A stretch of 64,000 nt of DNA from Bacillota bacterium (GCA_021793645.1 JAJYSJ010000004.1:168380-232379), one strand, 5' to 3'; positions 24,855 to 35,218 are shown, numbered from the stretch's first letter. Numbers and translations: made by a program. Notes: generated by a model from the letters alone, not told the origin.

Positions 24855-26663
24855 GTGAATAACATCTTCCGTCGCATCACGTTCCCACTCGTGATGCTTG
24901 TTCTGTTCCTGATGGCGATTGAGTACTTCCACACCGCGCAGCCGTCCAACGTAACTCAGTACAGTTACACGAAAATGTATACCGCGGTCTCAAAACACCA
25001 GGTCAAGGCCGCAACCATCGACGGCGACCAGTTGACCGGTACGCTCAACAGCGGCAAGAAGTTCGTCACCACGATTTCTCCCAACGGCGATTCTATGCTG
25101 CAGGCGCTTCTGCTGAAGAACGGAACGCTGCTCAAGTACACGTCGGCAACGCAGCCGTGGTACGACAGCCCGCTGTTCAACACGCTGCTTTGGGTCATCC
25201 TGCTTGCGGCGCTGATGTTCTTCCTCATGCAGCAGACGCAGGGCGGCGGCAACCGCGTGATGCAGTTCGGCAAGAGCCGCGCCAGGCTCCATACGGACGA
25301 TCACAAGCGGGTGACGTTCGAGGACGTCGCAGGCGTCGAGGAAGTGAAGGAGGAGCTTGCGGAGGTCGTCGACTTCCTGAAGCACCCCAAGCGTTACGTC
25401 GAACTGGGTGCCCGCATTCCGAAGGGCGTGTTGCTGTTCGGCGAGCCGGGCACAGGCAAAACCTTGCTCGCGCGGGCCGTCGCCGGCGAGGCGGGCGTGC
25501 CCTTCTTCAGCATCTCCGGTTCCGACTTCGTCGAGATGTTCGTCGGCGTCGGTGCCTCTCGTGTCCGCGATCTCTTCGACCAAGCCAAGAAGAGCGCACC
25601 CTGCATCGTGTTCATCGATGAGATCGACGCGGTTGGGCGCCAGCGCGGCGCGGGTTACGGCGGGGGTCACGACGAGCGCGAGCAGACCTTGAATCAACTG
25701 CTTGTCGAGATGGACGGCTTCGGCATCAACGAAGGCATCATCGTCATTGCGGCGACGAACCGCCCCGACGTCCTAGACCCCGCGCTCTTGCGGCCCGGCC
25801 GCTTCGACCGCCAGGTGGTCATCCACCGCCCGGACCTGCAGGGCCGCAAGGAAATCCTTGCGGTGCATGCAGCCAACAAGCCGATTGAGGCCGGCGTCGA
25901 CCTCGAGGTAATCGCGCGGCGCACTCCCGGCTTTACCGGCGCAGACCTCGCAAACGCCCTCAACGAATCGGCGCTGCTGACCGCGCGGCGGCACAAGAAG
26001 CGGATCGGCATGTCGGAGCTCGACGAGGCGATCGAGCGGGTGATTGGCGGACCGCAGAAGAAGACCCGCGTGATGAACGAAAAGGAAAAGCGCAAGGTCG
26101 CTTACCACGAGGTGGGGCACGCCCTGGTCGGGCACCTTCTGCCGCACTCGGACCCTGTCGTGAAGGTGACGATCATCCCCCGCGGCATGGGACTCGGCTA
26201 CACCCTGCAGATGCCGGCAGAGGACCGCTACCTGATCACGAAGGAAGAGATCCTCGATCGGATCACGGCAGCCCTTGGCGGACGTGCTGCGGAGGAACTG
26301 ATCTTCGGAGAGATCACGTCCGGAGCGGCTGACGACCTCGACAAGGTGACCAAGATGGCCCGCCGCATGATTACGGAACTGGGCATGTCGGAGGCGCTCG
26401 GGCCGATGACGTACGGCACCAAGCAGGACCAGGTCTTCCTCGGACGGGACCTGATGCGCGACCGCAACTACTCCGAGGAGATCGCCGCCATGATCGACCG
26501 GGAGACGCGCCGCATCGTCCACGACTGCTACGAACGGGCCAAGCTGACCCTCACTGACAACCGGCAGAAGCTGCACGAGATCGCCGAGAAGCTGCTCGAG
26601 AAGGAAACGATCGAGGGCAGCGAGCTCGAAGCGATGATCGAAGGCAGAGAAATGGCAATCTAG
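24855..26663 (+). CDS. ftsH: ATP-dependent membrane zinc protease FtsH
   Basis: The start is GTG 24855 after AAGGAGG; 602 residues. Two membrane helices (about 6-24 and 108-127) flank the extracytoplasmic part. The AAA domain has Walker A GEPGTGKT near 195, Walker [13 protein letters not shown] and the second region of homology [20 protein letters not shown]. The protease motif is HEVGH near 417 (the commoner form is HEAGH). FtsH degrades misfolded membrane proteins and regulators and is needed for sporulation in Bacillus. It is followed by a strong terminator. Confidence 0.97.
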   Translation: MNNIFRRITFPLVMLVLFLMAIEYFHTAQPSNVTQYSYTKMYTAVSKHQVKAATIDGDQLTGTLNSGKKFVTTISPNGDSMLQALLLKNGTLLKYTSATQPWYDSPLFNTLLWVILLAALMFFLMQQTQGGGNRVMQFGKSRARLHTDDHKRVTFEDVAGVEEVKEELAEVVDFLKHPKRYVELGARIPKGVLLFGEPGTGKTLLARAVAGEAGVPFFSISGSDFVEMFVGVGASRVRDLFDQAKKSAPCIVFIDEIDAVGRQRGAGYGGGHDEREQTLNQLLVEMDGFGINEGIIVIAATNRPDVLDPALLRPGRFDRQVVIHRPDLQGRKEILAVHAANKPIEAGVDLEVIARRTPGFTGADLANALNESALLTARRHKKRIGMSELDEAIERVIGGPQKKTRVMNEKEKRKVAYHEVGHALVGHLLPHSDPVVKVTIIPRGMGLGYTLQMPAEDRYLITKEEILDRITAALGGRAAEELIFGEITSGAADDLDKVTKMARRMITELGMSEALGPMTYGTKQDQVFLGRDLMRDRNYSEEIAAMIDRETRRIVHDCYERAKLTLTDNRQKLHEIAEKLLEKETIEGSELEAMIEGREMAI

Positions 26664-26678
26664 CGCAGCACCGGAATA

Positions 26679-26712
26679 GGGAGCGCCCCGCCGGGGGGCG
26701 CTCCCTTCGTTT
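26679..26712 (+). terminator. Rho-independent terminator after ftsH
   Basis: GGGAGCGCCCC pairs with GGGGCGCTCCC around a short loop and is followed by TTCGTTTGCT. Confidence 0.85.
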
Positions 26713-26734
26713 GCTCTCGCTGCGCGCTATGCAC

Positions 26735-26763
26735 TTGCAAAAGTGACATGGAATGGGTAAATT
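26735..26763 (+). promoter_or_regulatory. Sigma-A-type promoter before the DUF2089 gene
   Basis: TTGCAA (26735-26740), a 17-base spacer and TAAATT (26758-26763) lie about 24 bases before the GTG start, so the leader would be very short. Confidence 0.6.
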
Positions 26764-26786
26764 ATTTGCAGAAGGAGGGGCAATGT

Positions 26787-27176
26787 GTGAATGTACAAGG
26801 CATTCCGGCTTGTCCTGGATGCGGCGGTGCCATGGTCGTGGCGCAGCTGCGCTGCAACCGCTGTCAGACCGAGGTGCACGGGAGCTTCCAGGCGCCTCTT
26901 GCGCGCCTCAGCATCCCGCAGCAGGCATTTGCACTGCGCTTTCTGCTGGCGCGGGGAAACCTCAAAGAGCTAGAGCGGGAGGAAGGCGTCTCCTATCAAA
27001 CGCTGCGGGGACAGCTCGACGAGATCGTCGCCCAGATCACTCCGCAGTCCGCGCCGCGCGGCGATGTGCTGTCCCGCCTGCGCCGGGGCGACCTGCGCGC
27101 TGAGGAGGCCTTGAGCCTCCTGGAGGCCGCGGGCAAACGGACAGAGAACGACGAAGGAGGCAACGAGGATGGGTGA
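26787..27176 (+). CDS. DUF2089-family zinc-ribbon/HTH protein
   Basis: From GTG 26787, eight bases after AAGGAGG, the protein has 129 residues. A zinc ribbon (CPGCGG and LRCNRCQTEVHG, about residues 8-31) is followed by a sigma-like helix-turn-helix region: FALRFLLARGNLKELEREEG and then VSYQTLRGQLDEI. This is the DUF2089 layout. The family is usually found just upstream of DUF4097 genes, as here, and probably regulates them; that role is inferred. It overlaps the next gene by 8 bases. Confidence 0.85.
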   Translation: MNVQGIPACPGCGGAMVVAQLRCNRCQTEVHGSFQAPLARLSIPQQAFALRFLLARGNLKELEREEGVSYQTLRGQLDEIVAQITPQSAPRGDVLSRLRRGDLRAEEALSLLEAAGKRTENDEGGNEDG

Positions 27177-28161
27177 TTTCGAACGTCGCGTACTGCAGTT
27201 GGTATCCGAGGGCAAGTTGACCGCGGAGGAGGCGGAGGAGCTACTTCAGGCCCATGACCGTGGCCCGCTGCGGGACATCCGCCAGTTGATCGAGGATGGC
27301 CTGAGCGACGTGCGCACCCGCGTGCGCGACGTCACAGAGGACCGCGAGGAGGAGATCGGGGCTGGCGGCCTCGAGGGAGAGGGAGAGGTCGCGCTGGATT
27401 TTCAAGGTGACATGGCCTTGCATGTCCGGCCCGGGGAAGATGGGCGCTACCGCGTTGTGTGGCGAACCGGTCGGACATTCTTCGGGGACGGTCCTGAACG
27501 GCCACAGGTCTTCGTCGAAGGGCGGCGCATACGCATCGAGGCGCCTGTACGCGGCAGCGGGCCGATGGCGTTCCCCTTCACCGGCGCTTCGCTCGACCTC
27601 TACCTGCCGGCGGACAGCGTGCTCAGCGGGCAAGTGTCCGAGCATAACGGCAAGATCGAAACCGAGGGACTTGCGATCGGCAAGCTGTCGCTCGAAACCC
27701 AGAACGCGCGGATCCGCGTCGATGCACCGCGCGTAGGCGAACTCACGGTGGTTTCGCGCAACGGTTCGATTGACGTGGCCGCAGGCGAAGGAGAGGTCGT
27801 CCGGGTCGACGCCTGGAACGGACGCGTCGCCGTGCGCGGTGCGCTGCGCGACGTCGAGGCGATGACGCGCAACGGCAGGATCGAGGCGGAGATGGGCGCG
27901 GTGCACGGCGGGCGCTGCCAACTGCGCACGCTGAATGGTGCCGTGGAACTGCGCCTGCCGGCGGGCGTATCCGCAGAACTTCGCGCGCAGACTGTGCATG
28001 GTGCGATCATGGCCGACGTCCACGGGCTGCGCATCGCGGAAGACATCCGCGATCTGACGCGCCGGCGCCTGCACGGCTTTGTCGACGGGCCGCTGGGCGA
28101 TATCAAGGCGGACCTCGAGACCACGAACGGTGCCGTGCGGATTGCTCAGGCTTTGCGCTGA
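27169..28161 (+). CDS. DUF4097-family beta-helix protein
   Basis: The 330-residue protein starts at ATG 27169. The N-terminal 30 residues (RVLQLVSEGKLTAEEAEELL) form the short helical motif found in YvlB-like proteins. The rest is made of repeated short beta strands with N-G or N-A turns (SEHNGKIETEG, ETQNARIRVDA, SRNGSIDVAA, AWNGRVAVRG, TRNGRIEAE), the DUF4097 right-handed beta-helix. Bacillus YvlB belongs here and is induced by envelope stress. No signal peptide is present. It is co-transcribed with the DUF2089 gene. Confidence 0.85.
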   Translation: MGDFERRVLQLVSEGKLTAEEAEELLQAHDRGPLRDIRQLIEDGLSDVRTRVRDVTEDREEEIGAGGLEGEGEVALDFQGDMALHVRPGEDGRYRVVWRTGRTFFGDGPERPQVFVEGRRIRIEAPVRGSGPMAFPFTGASLDLYLPADSVLSGQVSEHNGKIETEGLAIGKLSLETQNARIRVDAPRVGELTVVSRNGSIDVAAGEGEVVRVDAWNGRVAVRGALRDVEAMTRNGRIEAEMGAVHGGRCQLRTLNGAVELRLPAGVSAELRAQTVHGAIMADVHGLRIAEDIRDLTRRRLHGFVDGPLGDIKADLETTNGAVRIAQALR

Positions 28162-28220
28162 CCTGAGAGGAGAAGCTTTCCGCCGGAAAGAATAGCAGGG
28201 ACATCGTACGTAACGACCCG

Positions 28221-28259
28221 AAAGGGGGGAGGCCGGGCTTATGCCCGGCCGAACTGTTG
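28221..28259 (+). promoter_or_regulatory. Hairpin placed between ribosome-binding site and start codon of the YmfF-like gene
   Basis: AAAGGGGGGAGG (28221-28232) is followed by a perfect 8-bp stem, GGCCGGGC-ttat-GCCCGGCC (28231-28250), and six bases later by the TTG start at 28257. Unfolded, the Shine-Dalgarno is about 24 bases from the start. Folded, it comes within normal reach, although the first two stem bases overlap its end. Confidence 0.55.
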
Positions 28260-29528
28260 GCATTCGAGCAGACACGGCTTTCCGACGGAGCGGAGCTCTT
28301 CTTTTGGCCCACGAACAAGTTCAAAACGACGACCGTGCGCGTCCTGCTCCGCCAGCCCTTGTCGGCAGGAGCCGGTCAGGGGGCGCTCCTGCCGATGGTC
28401 GTACGCCGCGGCACGCGCAATCTTCCCGAACCGATTGCGCTTTCTCGCGCCCTCGACGCCCTATACGGGGCCGATCTGAGGGGGGACGTCATCAAGCTCG
28501 GGGAGGAGCAAGTGCTGATCTTCCACGTCGAGGCGGCGAACGCCACCTACTTGGATGGCGAGGACCCGCTGCGCGGCGCGGTCGACCTCTTGGGCGACGT
28601 GCTCTTCGATCCGCGGATCGAGGACGGAGGCTTCAACCCGAGCTGGGTGGCGCAGGAGAAGGAGAACCTCCTGCGGCGCATCCAGGGCATCTATAGTGAC
28701 AAGGCGCACTACGCGCAGCTGCGGCTGATCGAAACGATGTGCGCAGGCGAGGACTATGCCATTCCGCGCCTAGGTCGGCCCGAGGAGATCGAGTCGATCA
28801 CCCCGCACTCCCTCTACGCGCGGTGGCAGGAGATCCTGCGCACCGCGCCGATTGCCGTCTACATCGTCGGAGACTTGCAGCAGGATCGTGCCCAGGAGGA
28901 GGCGGAGCGGCTCCTCGACAGGCTCAGCCGCAGGGATCCGAAGGCGCCCGGCTCCGCATCGAAGCACGTCGTGCCACCGGAGCCAAGACACGTGACGGAT
29001 CATCAGCCAGTGTCCCAGGGCAAGCTGGCCTTCGGTTTCACCACGGACCGGCGGGCAGATGCTCCTAACTACCCGGCCCTTGTGATGATGAACGGGATCT
29101 ACGGCAGCTTCAGCCATTCGAAGCTCTTCCAGGAGGTCAGGGAACGCCATTCGCTGGCCTACTACGCCTACTCCCAGATCGACGGACTCAAGGGCCTCAT
29201 GTTTGTCCAAAGCGGCATCGAGTTCCAGAACCGAGGACAGGCGGAGGAGATCATCCTGGGTCAGCTAGAGGCGATGCGGCGCGGCGACTTCCGCGAGCAG
29301 GAGATGCGTGACACGCTGGCCGGGATCGAGAGCCAGATCCTGCAGTCCGTCGACGCGCCCAGCGAAGCGATCATGACCGACTTCGAACTGCGCGCCGCCG
29401 CTCGTCCTACCGATCCCGAAGCGCGCATCGCCGCGCTGCGCGAGGTCGACGCCGCTGCTATCGTGCAGGCTGCGAAGGCCGTTTCGCTGGACACGGTCTA
29501 CTTCCTCGACGGGCAGGAGGGATCCTGA
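28257..29528 (+). CDS. M16-type peptidase-like protein, YmfF type (EF-P modification associated)
   Basis: The 423-residue protein starts at TTG 28257; no other start is in frame upstream. It begins TRLSDGAELFFWPTNKFKTT, as in Bacillus YmfF. It has the two-domain M16 fold but no HxxEH zinc motif, so it is the inactive partner. In Bacillus YmfF and YmfH are needed for the 5-aminopentanol modification of elongation factor P. The next gene, with the active-site motif, overlaps it in a TGATG. Confidence 0.85.
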   Translation: MAFEQTRLSDGAELFFWPTNKFKTTTVRVLLRQPLSAGAGQGALLPMVVRRGTRNLPEPIALSRALDALYGADLRGDVIKLGEEQVLIFHVEAANATYLDGEDPLRGAVDLLGDVLFDPRIEDGGFNPSWVAQEKENLLRRIQGIYSDKAHYAQLRLIETMCAGEDYAIPRLGRPEEIESITPHSLYARWQEILRTAPIAVYIVGDLQQDRAQEEAERLLDRLSRRDPKAPGSASKHVVPPEPRHVTDHQPVSQGKLAFGFTTDRRADAPNYPALVMMNGIYGSFSHSKLFQEVRERHSLAYYAYSQIDGLKGLMFVQSGIEFQNRGQAEEIILGQLEAMRRGDFREQEMRDTLAGIESQILQSVDAPSEAIMTDFELRAAARPTDPEARIAALREVDAAAIVQAAKAVSLDTVYFLDGQEGS

Positions 29529-30805
29529 TGGCTCCGACGCTTGTCGAACAGCGCCGGCTGCGAGAACGACTCTACCGCGAGGACCTCCCGAGCGGCCTGC
29601 GCGCCTTCGTGCTGCCCAAGCCCGGCTTCCAGACGCGCTACGCGACCTTCGCGACGCGCTACGGTTCCAACGACCAGTCCTTCGTCGACGCGTCCGGCAA
29701 CCGCCACGACACGCCGGCGGGCATAGCCCACTTCCTCGAGCACAAGCTCTTTGAGGAGGAGGACGGCAATGTCTCCGAGCGCTTTTCGGCGCTCGGGGCG
29801 ATGGCCAACGCCTACACGAACTACACAGCGACGACCTACCTCTTCTCCACGGCGACGCACTTTCCAGAGTCCTTGCAGCTGCTGTTGGAGTTTGTCCAGC
29901 ACCCCTACTTCACGCCCGAAAGCGTGACAAAGGAGCAGGGGATCATCGAGCAGGAACTTCGCATGTACCTCGACGATCCGCGTGTTGTCGTCTTCCAGAA
30001 CCTGATGGAAGCCCTCTACCACGCGCACCCGGTGCGCGAGGAGATCGGCGGTACGGTCGAGTCGATCCGGCGCATCACGGCGGACGACCTATACCTTTGC
30101 TACCGCACCTTCTACCACCCGGGGAACATGGTCTTCTTTGCGACGGGCGACGTGGACCCAGGCGCTGTATTCGATGCCGTGCACCGGCTGGCGCCAGGAG
30201 AAAAGAGGGCGCCTGTGCAGCACTTGCGCCCTGAAGAGCCCTCGTCGGTGTGCAAGGAACTCGTGCGTCGCGCCATGCCCGTCGGGGTCCCACTGCTGGA
30301 TCTCGGTTTCAAGGATGACCCCGTAGCCAAGGACCCACTGCGCCGCGAGGTGGAGATGGAGATCCTGCTCGACTGCCTGTTCGGCACCTCGTCCGACATC
30401 TACCAGACCCTCTACGAGGAGGGGCTCGTCAGCGAGCACTTCGCGGCCAGCTACTTCTCCGGGGACGATTTTGCCGCAAGCGTGCTGGGCGGTCCGACAC
30501 CGGAGCCAGACCGCCTGCATGATCGCATCCTGGCCCTGCTTTCCGATCAGCACAAGGCGGGATTGGCCAAGGAGGCGTTCGATCGTTCCCGGCGCAAGTC
30601 GATCGGCGAGTTCGTGGCCCTGTTCAATTCCCCTGAGGCGGTGGCCCACAGCTTCTCCGAGTACGCGCTGCGAGGACTCGATCTGTTCGACGCGTTGGAC
30701 GCGCTGGAGGCGGTGCGCTTCGAGGACATCGTGCGCAGGTTCGAAGAGCACCTTGCCCAGCCGCGCACTGCCGTATCGATCATCGATCGCGCGGAATCTC
30801 AGTAG
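29528..30805 (+). CDS. M16-type zinc peptidase, YmfH type (EF-P modification associated)
   Basis: The 425-residue protein starts at the ATG of TGATG. The zinc motif HFLEH is present near residue 70 (GIAHFLEHKLFEEEDG), with the distal glutamate region EQELRMYLDDPR near 140. It should form a heterodimer with the YmfF-like protein before it. The N-terminal half is the catalytic domain and the C-terminal half the pseudo-repeat. Based on Bacillus, the pair serves EF-P modification; a direct proteolytic role is not proven. Confidence 0.88.
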   Translation: MAPTLVEQRRLRERLYREDLPSGLRAFVLPKPGFQTRYATFATRYGSNDQSFVDASGNRHDTPAGIAHFLEHKLFEEEDGNVSERFSALGAMANAYTNYTATTYLFSTATHFPESLQLLLEFVQHPYFTPESVTKEQGIIEQELRMYLDDPRVVVFQNLMEALYHAHPVREEIGGTVESIRRITADDLYLCYRTFYHPGNMVFFATGDVDPGAVFDAVHRLAPGEKRAPVQHLRPEEPSSVCKELVRRAMPVGVPLLDLGFKDDPVAKDPLRREVEMEILLDCLFGTSSDIYQTLYEEGLVSEHFAASYFSGDDFAASVLGGPTPEPDRLHDRILALLSDQHKAGLAKEAFDRSRRKSIGEFVALFNSPEAVAHSFSEYALRGLDLFDALDALEAVRFEDIVRRFEEHLAQPRTAVSIIDRAESQ

Positions 30806-30864
30806 CTTCTAAGGTGGGTTGACCATACTAGCGGCGGGAACTTCTACCGCAGGAGGCATCCACC

Positions 30865-32019
30865 ATGAAAAACCTGCGCAGGGCGCTCTTTGGCCTGGTG
30901 GCCGCGTTTCTGCTCGGCGCCGCGTTCGCCGGGGGAGACTGGGCAGTTTCTGGCGTCCTCGAAGCATACACGCCGCCGCCCAACTTCACCACGAAGCCGC
31001 TTGTCCTCACGGGCGGGCTGAACGCAGCCACGGTGCCGAAGATCGTGGGTCTCGCGAGCCCTGCCGTCGTCAAGGTGACGACGCTCGTCAAGCAGAAGCA
31101 GACGGTCACCTTCCCCGGCTGGCCTTTCGCGCCCTATTTGCAGCAGTCGCCGCAGTACGCGCAAGGCATCGGCTCCGGGTTCATCTTTGACAAGACGGGC
31201 TACATCCTTACGAACGACCATGTCATCCAGGGCGCGATCCAGATCAATGTGCAGGTCGTCGGGTACAAGAAAGCCTTTGCCGCCAAGGTCGTTGGCGCGG
31301 ACTACGCCACGGATCTCGCCGTGCTGCATATCTCGGCTCCCCATCCGCTGCCGGTTCTGCCGCTGGCCGCGAATACGCCGCCGGCGATCGGCAGCTTTGC
31401 CGTCGCGATCGGCAACCCCTACGGACTTTCGCATACCGTAACGCTGGGGGTTGTCTCGGCTGAGGGCAGACCGCTCTCGATCGGCAGCCGCAGCTACAAG
31501 AACCTCTTGCAGACCGACGCGGCAATCAATCCTGGAAATTCGGGCGGCCCGCTGATCAACCTGGACGGACAGGTGATCGGCATCAACACGGCGGTGGCGT
31601 CGCAGGCGCAGGGGATCGGCTTCGCCATCCCGGTATCGACGGTGCGCGACATCGTGCCCCAGCTCTTGAAGCTCGGATATGTCGTGCGGCCGTGGATCGG
31701 CGTGTCCGATCTGGACCTGACCGCGAGCCTGCAGCAGCAGCTGGGGGTGGCGGCGGCCAAGGGCGCCGTCGTCTATTATGTCTACCCCGGGACCCCTGCC
31801 GCCAAGGCGGGCTTGCGAACCGGCGACGTGATCACGGAGCTGGCAGGCCAGACCGTGACGGGCTCAGCCTCGCTGGGCGGAATTGAACAGTCGCTGAAGG
31901 TCGGCCAGACGGTGACGGTACGCTTCGACCGCGCCAGCAGCGCCAAAACGGTACGACTGGTACTGGTGGCAAAACCGAAGACCGTGCCGTCTCCGCCCCA
32001 GACGCAGACCGTTCCCTAG
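30865..32019 (+). CDS. HtrA/DegP-type membrane-anchored serine protease
   Basis: The 384-residue protein begins at ATG after GGAGG. An N-terminal hydrophobic segment (about 8-25) serves as anchor or signal. The trypsin-like triad is His119 in TNDHVI, Asp150 in TDLAVL and Ser226 in GNSGGPL. One PDZ domain follows (about 280-365, with GTPAAKAGLRTGDVI). A proline-rich tail ends the protein. HtrA proteins degrade or refold damaged extracytoplasmic proteins. It stands alone between the M16 pair and fhs. Confidence 0.93.
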   Translation: MKNLRRALFGLVAAFLLGAAFAGGDWAVSGVLEAYTPPPNFTTKPLVLTGGLNAATVPKIVGLASPAVVKVTTLVKQKQTVTFPGWPFAPYLQQSPQYAQGIGSGFIFDKTGYILTNDHVIQGAIQINVQVVGYKKAFAAKVVGADYATDLAVLHISAPHPLPVLPLAANTPPAIGSFAVAIGNPYGLSHTVTLGVVSAEGRPLSIGSRSYKNLLQTDAAINPGNSGGPLINLDGQVIGINTAVASQAQGIGFAIPVSTVRDIVPQLLKLGYVVRPWIGVSDLDLTASLQQQLGVAAAKGAVVYYVYPGTPAAKAGLRTGDVITELAGQTVTGSASLGGIEQSLKVGQTVTVRFDRASSAKTVRLVLVAKPKTVPSPPQTQTVP

Positions 32020-32124
32020 GGCCGTTCGGCCCGCTCCATGTCCAGCCCTGAAGCGTTATACTGGGTGGGCTGGATCGAGTGACGGGCACTGCTGCATAGT
32101 GGTGCTCTTGGAGGGAACTAGGGC

Positions 32125-33792
32125 GTGCGCAGTGACATCGAAATCGCGGAATCGGCAAAGCTCGAACCGATTTGGGAGATCGCCAAGAAGCTCGACCTGG
32201 ACCCGGAGGACATCGAACCGTATGGCAAATACAAGGGGAAGATTCCGCTCGAGGTGTTGAAACGTCTGCAGGATCGCCCCGACGGGCGGCTCGTGCTCGT
32301 CACATCGATCAACCCGACCACAGCCGGCGAGGGCAAGACGACGACCGTCGTCGGCCTGGGCCAGGCACTCAACCGCATCGGAAAGCGTTCGATCATCGCG
32401 CTGCGTGAACCGTCGCTGGGACCCTGCATGGGACTCAAGGGCGGCGCGGCGGGCGGCGGCTATTCGCAGGTCGTCCCGATGGAGGACATCAACCTGCACT
32501 TTACAGGCGATTTCCACGCCATCACCTCGGCGCACAACCTCCTCGCAGCCATGCTGGACAACCACTTGCACCAGGGCAACGCGCTTGGGATCGATCCCCG
32601 CACGATCACCTGGCCGCGCGTCCTCGACATGAACGACCGGGTCCTGCGCCACATCGTGATCGGGCTCGGCGGCAAGGTGAACGGCGTGCCGCGCGAAGGG
32701 CAGTTCATGATCACTGTCGCCTCCGAAGTGATGGCGATCCTTTGTCTCGCGACGGATCTCGAGGACCTCAAGGCCCGCCTCGGAAGCGTGATCGTCGCGA
32801 GCACGTACGACGGCAGCCCGGTCCGCGCAAGGGATCTGAAGGCGGAAGGCGCGATGGCTGCCCTCCTAAAGGACGCGATCAAGCCGAACCTCGTCCAGAC
32901 CCTCGAGAACACCCCGGCGATCATTCATGGCGGGCCGTTCGCCAACATTGCCCATGGGAACAACTCCATCCTTGCGACCCGGCTTGCGCTGAAGCTCGCC
33001 GACTACGTCGTGACGGAGTCCGGCTTCGGCTCCGACCTCGGAGCAGAGAAGTTCATGGACATCGTGGCGCCGTACGCCGGCTTCAAACCCCAGGCGGTCG
33101 TCGTCGTTGCCACGATCCGTGCGCTGAAGCTGCAGGGCGGCGCGTCTGCGAAGGAGCTCGGGCAGGAGGACCTCGGTGCGCTGGATCGGGGGATGGCGAA
33201 CCTCGAACAACACGTCGCGATCGTGCGCCAGTTCGGTCTCAATCCGGTCGTCTCGATCAACCGATTCCCCACCGACAGTCCTGCGGAGATCGAGCTGCTA
33301 AAGGGACGCAGCCACGCACTGGGCGTCGAGATCGTGCTCTCCGACGTCTTCAACAAGGGTGGCGAAGGTGGGGTGGACCTCGCCGAAGCGGTCGTGCGCG
33401 CCGCACAGCAGCCTGGCGATTACCACCCGCTCTACGAGCGTTCGCTATCGCTGCCGGAGAAAATCGAGAAGGTGGCGCGGGAGATCTACGGCGCCGACGG
33501 CGTCGACTTCAGCCCGGCGGCGCTGAAGAGCCTTTCTGGCTTCACGGACCTCGGCTACGGCGACCTGCCTGTGTGCATGGCCAAGACCCAGTACTCGCTG
33601 TCGGACGACGCCAAGAAGCTCGGGCGGCCCACGGGATTCCGCGTCACAGTGCGTGAAGCGCGCCTGTCCGCCGGTGCGGGTTTCGTTGTCGCAATGCTCG
33701 GCGACATCATGACGATGCCCGGTCTGCCGAAGGTGCCGGCGGCCGAGAAGATCGACCTCACGCCGGAAGGGCACATCCGGGGGTTGTTCTAA
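32125..33792 (+). CDS. fhs: Formate-tetrahydrofolate ligase
   Basis: The 555-residue protein starts at GTG after GGAGGGA. It has the family P-loop [15 protein letters not shown] near residue 70 and the conserved [20 protein letters not shown] segment near 95. The length matches the family. It makes 10-formyl-tetrahydrofolate from formate, THF and ATP, feeding purine and formyl-Met synthesis or the Wood-Ljungdahl methyl branch. It overlaps folP by one base, which links THF use with THF synthesis. A TATACT at 32057 may be its -10. Confidence 0.97.
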   Translation: MRSDIEIAESAKLEPIWEIAKKLDLDPEDIEPYGKYKGKIPLEVLKRLQDRPDGRLVLVTSINPTTAGEGKTTTVVGLGQALNRIGKRSIIALREPSLGPCMGLKGGAAGGGYSQVVPMEDINLHFTGDFHAITSAHNLLAAMLDNHLHQGNALGIDPRTITWPRVLDMNDRVLRHIVIGLGGKVNGVPREGQFMITVASEVMAILCLATDLEDLKARLGSVIVASTYDGSPVRARDLKAEGAMAALLKDAIKPNLVQTLENTPAIIHGGPFANIAHGNNSILATRLALKLADYVVTESGFGSDLGAEKFMDIVAPYAGFKPQAVVVVATIRALKLQGGASAKELGQEDLGALDRGMANLEQHVAIVRQFGLNPVVSINRFPTDSPAEIELLKGRSHALGVEIVLSDVFNKGGEGGVDLAEAVVRAAQQPGDYHPLYERSLSLPEKIEKVAREIYGADGVDFSPAALKSLSGFTDLGYGDLPVCMAKTQYSLSDDAKKLGRPTGFRVTVREARLSAGAGFVVAMLGDIMTMPGLPKVPAAEKIDLTPEGHIRGLF

Positions 33793-34856
33793 TGCCGAAG
33801 GCCTGGCTGCTGCCCGTTCCGCCCTCCCCGTTCCGCAGCGACGTGCTGGAGGAACTCGGCTATGCGGGCGGCGGCCCGGCCTGCATCTTTCTCGAGGCAT
33901 ACGATGGGCCGTCGCTGCCGGGACTTGCACAACTGCGGGATGGGGCGCTCATCTGCGCACCGTTGGAGGAGCTCGCGCGAACGGCCGAAAGACTGTCGCA
34001 GCCCTGGCAGGAGGCGGCCCTTCAGGCGCTGCGGCCAGTCCGATCCTCGCTGCGCCTGCGGCGCGGCCTCTTGCCGCTCGGGGAACGCACCTACGTCATG
34101 GGCATCCTCAACCTGACCCCGGACTCTTTCTCGGACGGCGGCAGCTACCCCGATGTCGATGCTGCGGTGCATCAGGCGCAGAGACTGATCGCGGACGGTG
34201 CGGACATCCTCGACATCGGGGGTGAATCGACCCGCCCAGGGGCGCAGGCTGTGCCGCTGGACGAGGAACTGCGCCGCGTGGTTCCGGTGCTCAAGGCGCT
34301 GCAGGGGAGGATCGATGTGCCCATCTCGATCGACACGTACAAGTGGCCCGTTGCGCAGGAGGCCCTGCGGCTCGGCGCAGAGATCGTCAACGACATCACG
34401 GCGGGTCGCACCGATCCCGTGATGCTTGGAGGCTGCGCTGCCGCCGGCGCTGCCGTCGTGCTGATGCACACGCAGGAGGAGGCGCGCTACGCGCGGGTCG
34501 GCGATGAGATCCGGCGCCACCTTTCCGAGCGCGCCGCAGCGGCTCGCGCCGCCGGCATTGCGGAGGATGCGATCGTCCTGGATCCCGGCATCGGATTCGG
34601 CAAGGAACCCGATCACAGCTACGCCGCACTGCGCATGCTGCCCTCGCTGAGGGCACTCGGGCATCCGGTGCTGCTGGGACCGTCGCGTAAGCGGTTCCTT
34701 GGCGCGGCCACAGGCAGGCCAACGCAGGAGCGGGGCAACGCGACAGTGGCCGCAGTGGCGCTCTCCGTGGCGATGGGAGCTGACATCGTGCGTGTCCACG
34801 AGGTGGGCCCGGCTGTCGACGCGGCGCGCGTAGCAGATCGGACGGTGCGGGGATGA
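33792..34856 (+). CDS. folP: Dihydropteroate synthase with N-terminal extension
   Basis: The 354-residue protein has a typical DHPS TIM barrel from about residue 97: VMGILNLTPDSFSDGG, DIGGESTRPGA, ND-containing EIVNDITAGR and the C-terminal GPSRKRFLG. It condenses p-aminobenzoate with the pterin diphosphate. The first about 95 residues precede the barrel and have no motif I recognise; they contain LRLRRGLLPLGERTY just before it. Similar extensions occur in some clostridial enzymes. It overlaps fhs before and folB after. Confidence 0.95.
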   Translation: MPKAWLLPVPPSPFRSDVLEELGYAGGGPACIFLEAYDGPSLPGLAQLRDGALICAPLEELARTAERLSQPWQEAALQALRPVRSSLRLRRGLLPLGERTYVMGILNLTPDSFSDGGSYPDVDAAVHQAQRLIADGADILDIGGESTRPGAQAVPLDEELRRVVPVLKALQGRIDVPISIDTYKWPVAQEALRLGAEIVNDITAGRTDPVMLGGCAAAGAAVVLMHTQEEARYARVGDEIRRHLSERAAAARAAGIAEDAIVLDPGIGFGKEPDHSYAALRMLPSLRALGHPVLLGPSRKRFLGAATGRPTQERGNATVAAVALSVAMGADIVRVHEVGPAVDAARVADRTVRG

Positions 34857-35218
34857 GGAAGATCGCGCTGCGCGGCCTCGTCTTCTACGGCAGGCACGGC
34901 GCCTACCGCCACGAGCGGGGACTGGGCCAGCCGTTCTACGTCGACATCGAGATCGTCTACGACTTCCGCGGTGCGGCCGGCACGGATGCCGTGGAGGATG
35001 CCGTCGACTACCGCCACGTCTACCGCACCGCGAGGGAGATATTCGAGGGGCCCAGCCTGCACCTTGTGGAGACGCTCGCGGAACGCACGGCTCAGGCGAT
35101 CCTCGCCCGTTTTCCTGAGGCCACGCGCGCCCTCGTGCACGTCCGAAAGCCGCATGCTCCGCTTGGCGGCCCGGCGGAAGGCGTGGAGGCCTTGGCTGAG
35201 ATCGGACGCGATGACTGA
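34853..35218 (+). CDS. folB: Dihydroneopterin aldolase
   Basis: The 121-residue protein starts at the ATGA overlap with folP. It begins KIALRGLVFYGRHGAYRHER, the FolB signature with the conserved Gly-x-His region, and has the family glutamate in HLVETLAERTAQAIL and the C-terminal KPHAPLGG. It splits dihydroneopterin to 6-hydroxymethyl-dihydropterin and glycolaldehyde. folK overlaps its end by 8 bases. Confidence 0.95.
   Translation: MRKIALRGLVFYGRHGAYRHERGLGQPFYVDIEIVYDFRGAAGTDAVEDAVDYRHVYRTAREIFEGPSLHLVETLAERTAQAILARFPEATRALVHVRKPHAPLGGPAEGVEALAEIGRDD

Noticed and set aside
30815..30830. CATACTA upstream of the HtrA gene, identical to a sigma-F/sigma-G -10 box
   Set aside because: No GAATA/GCATA-type -35 lies 17-18 bases upstream, so a forespore promoter is not supported.
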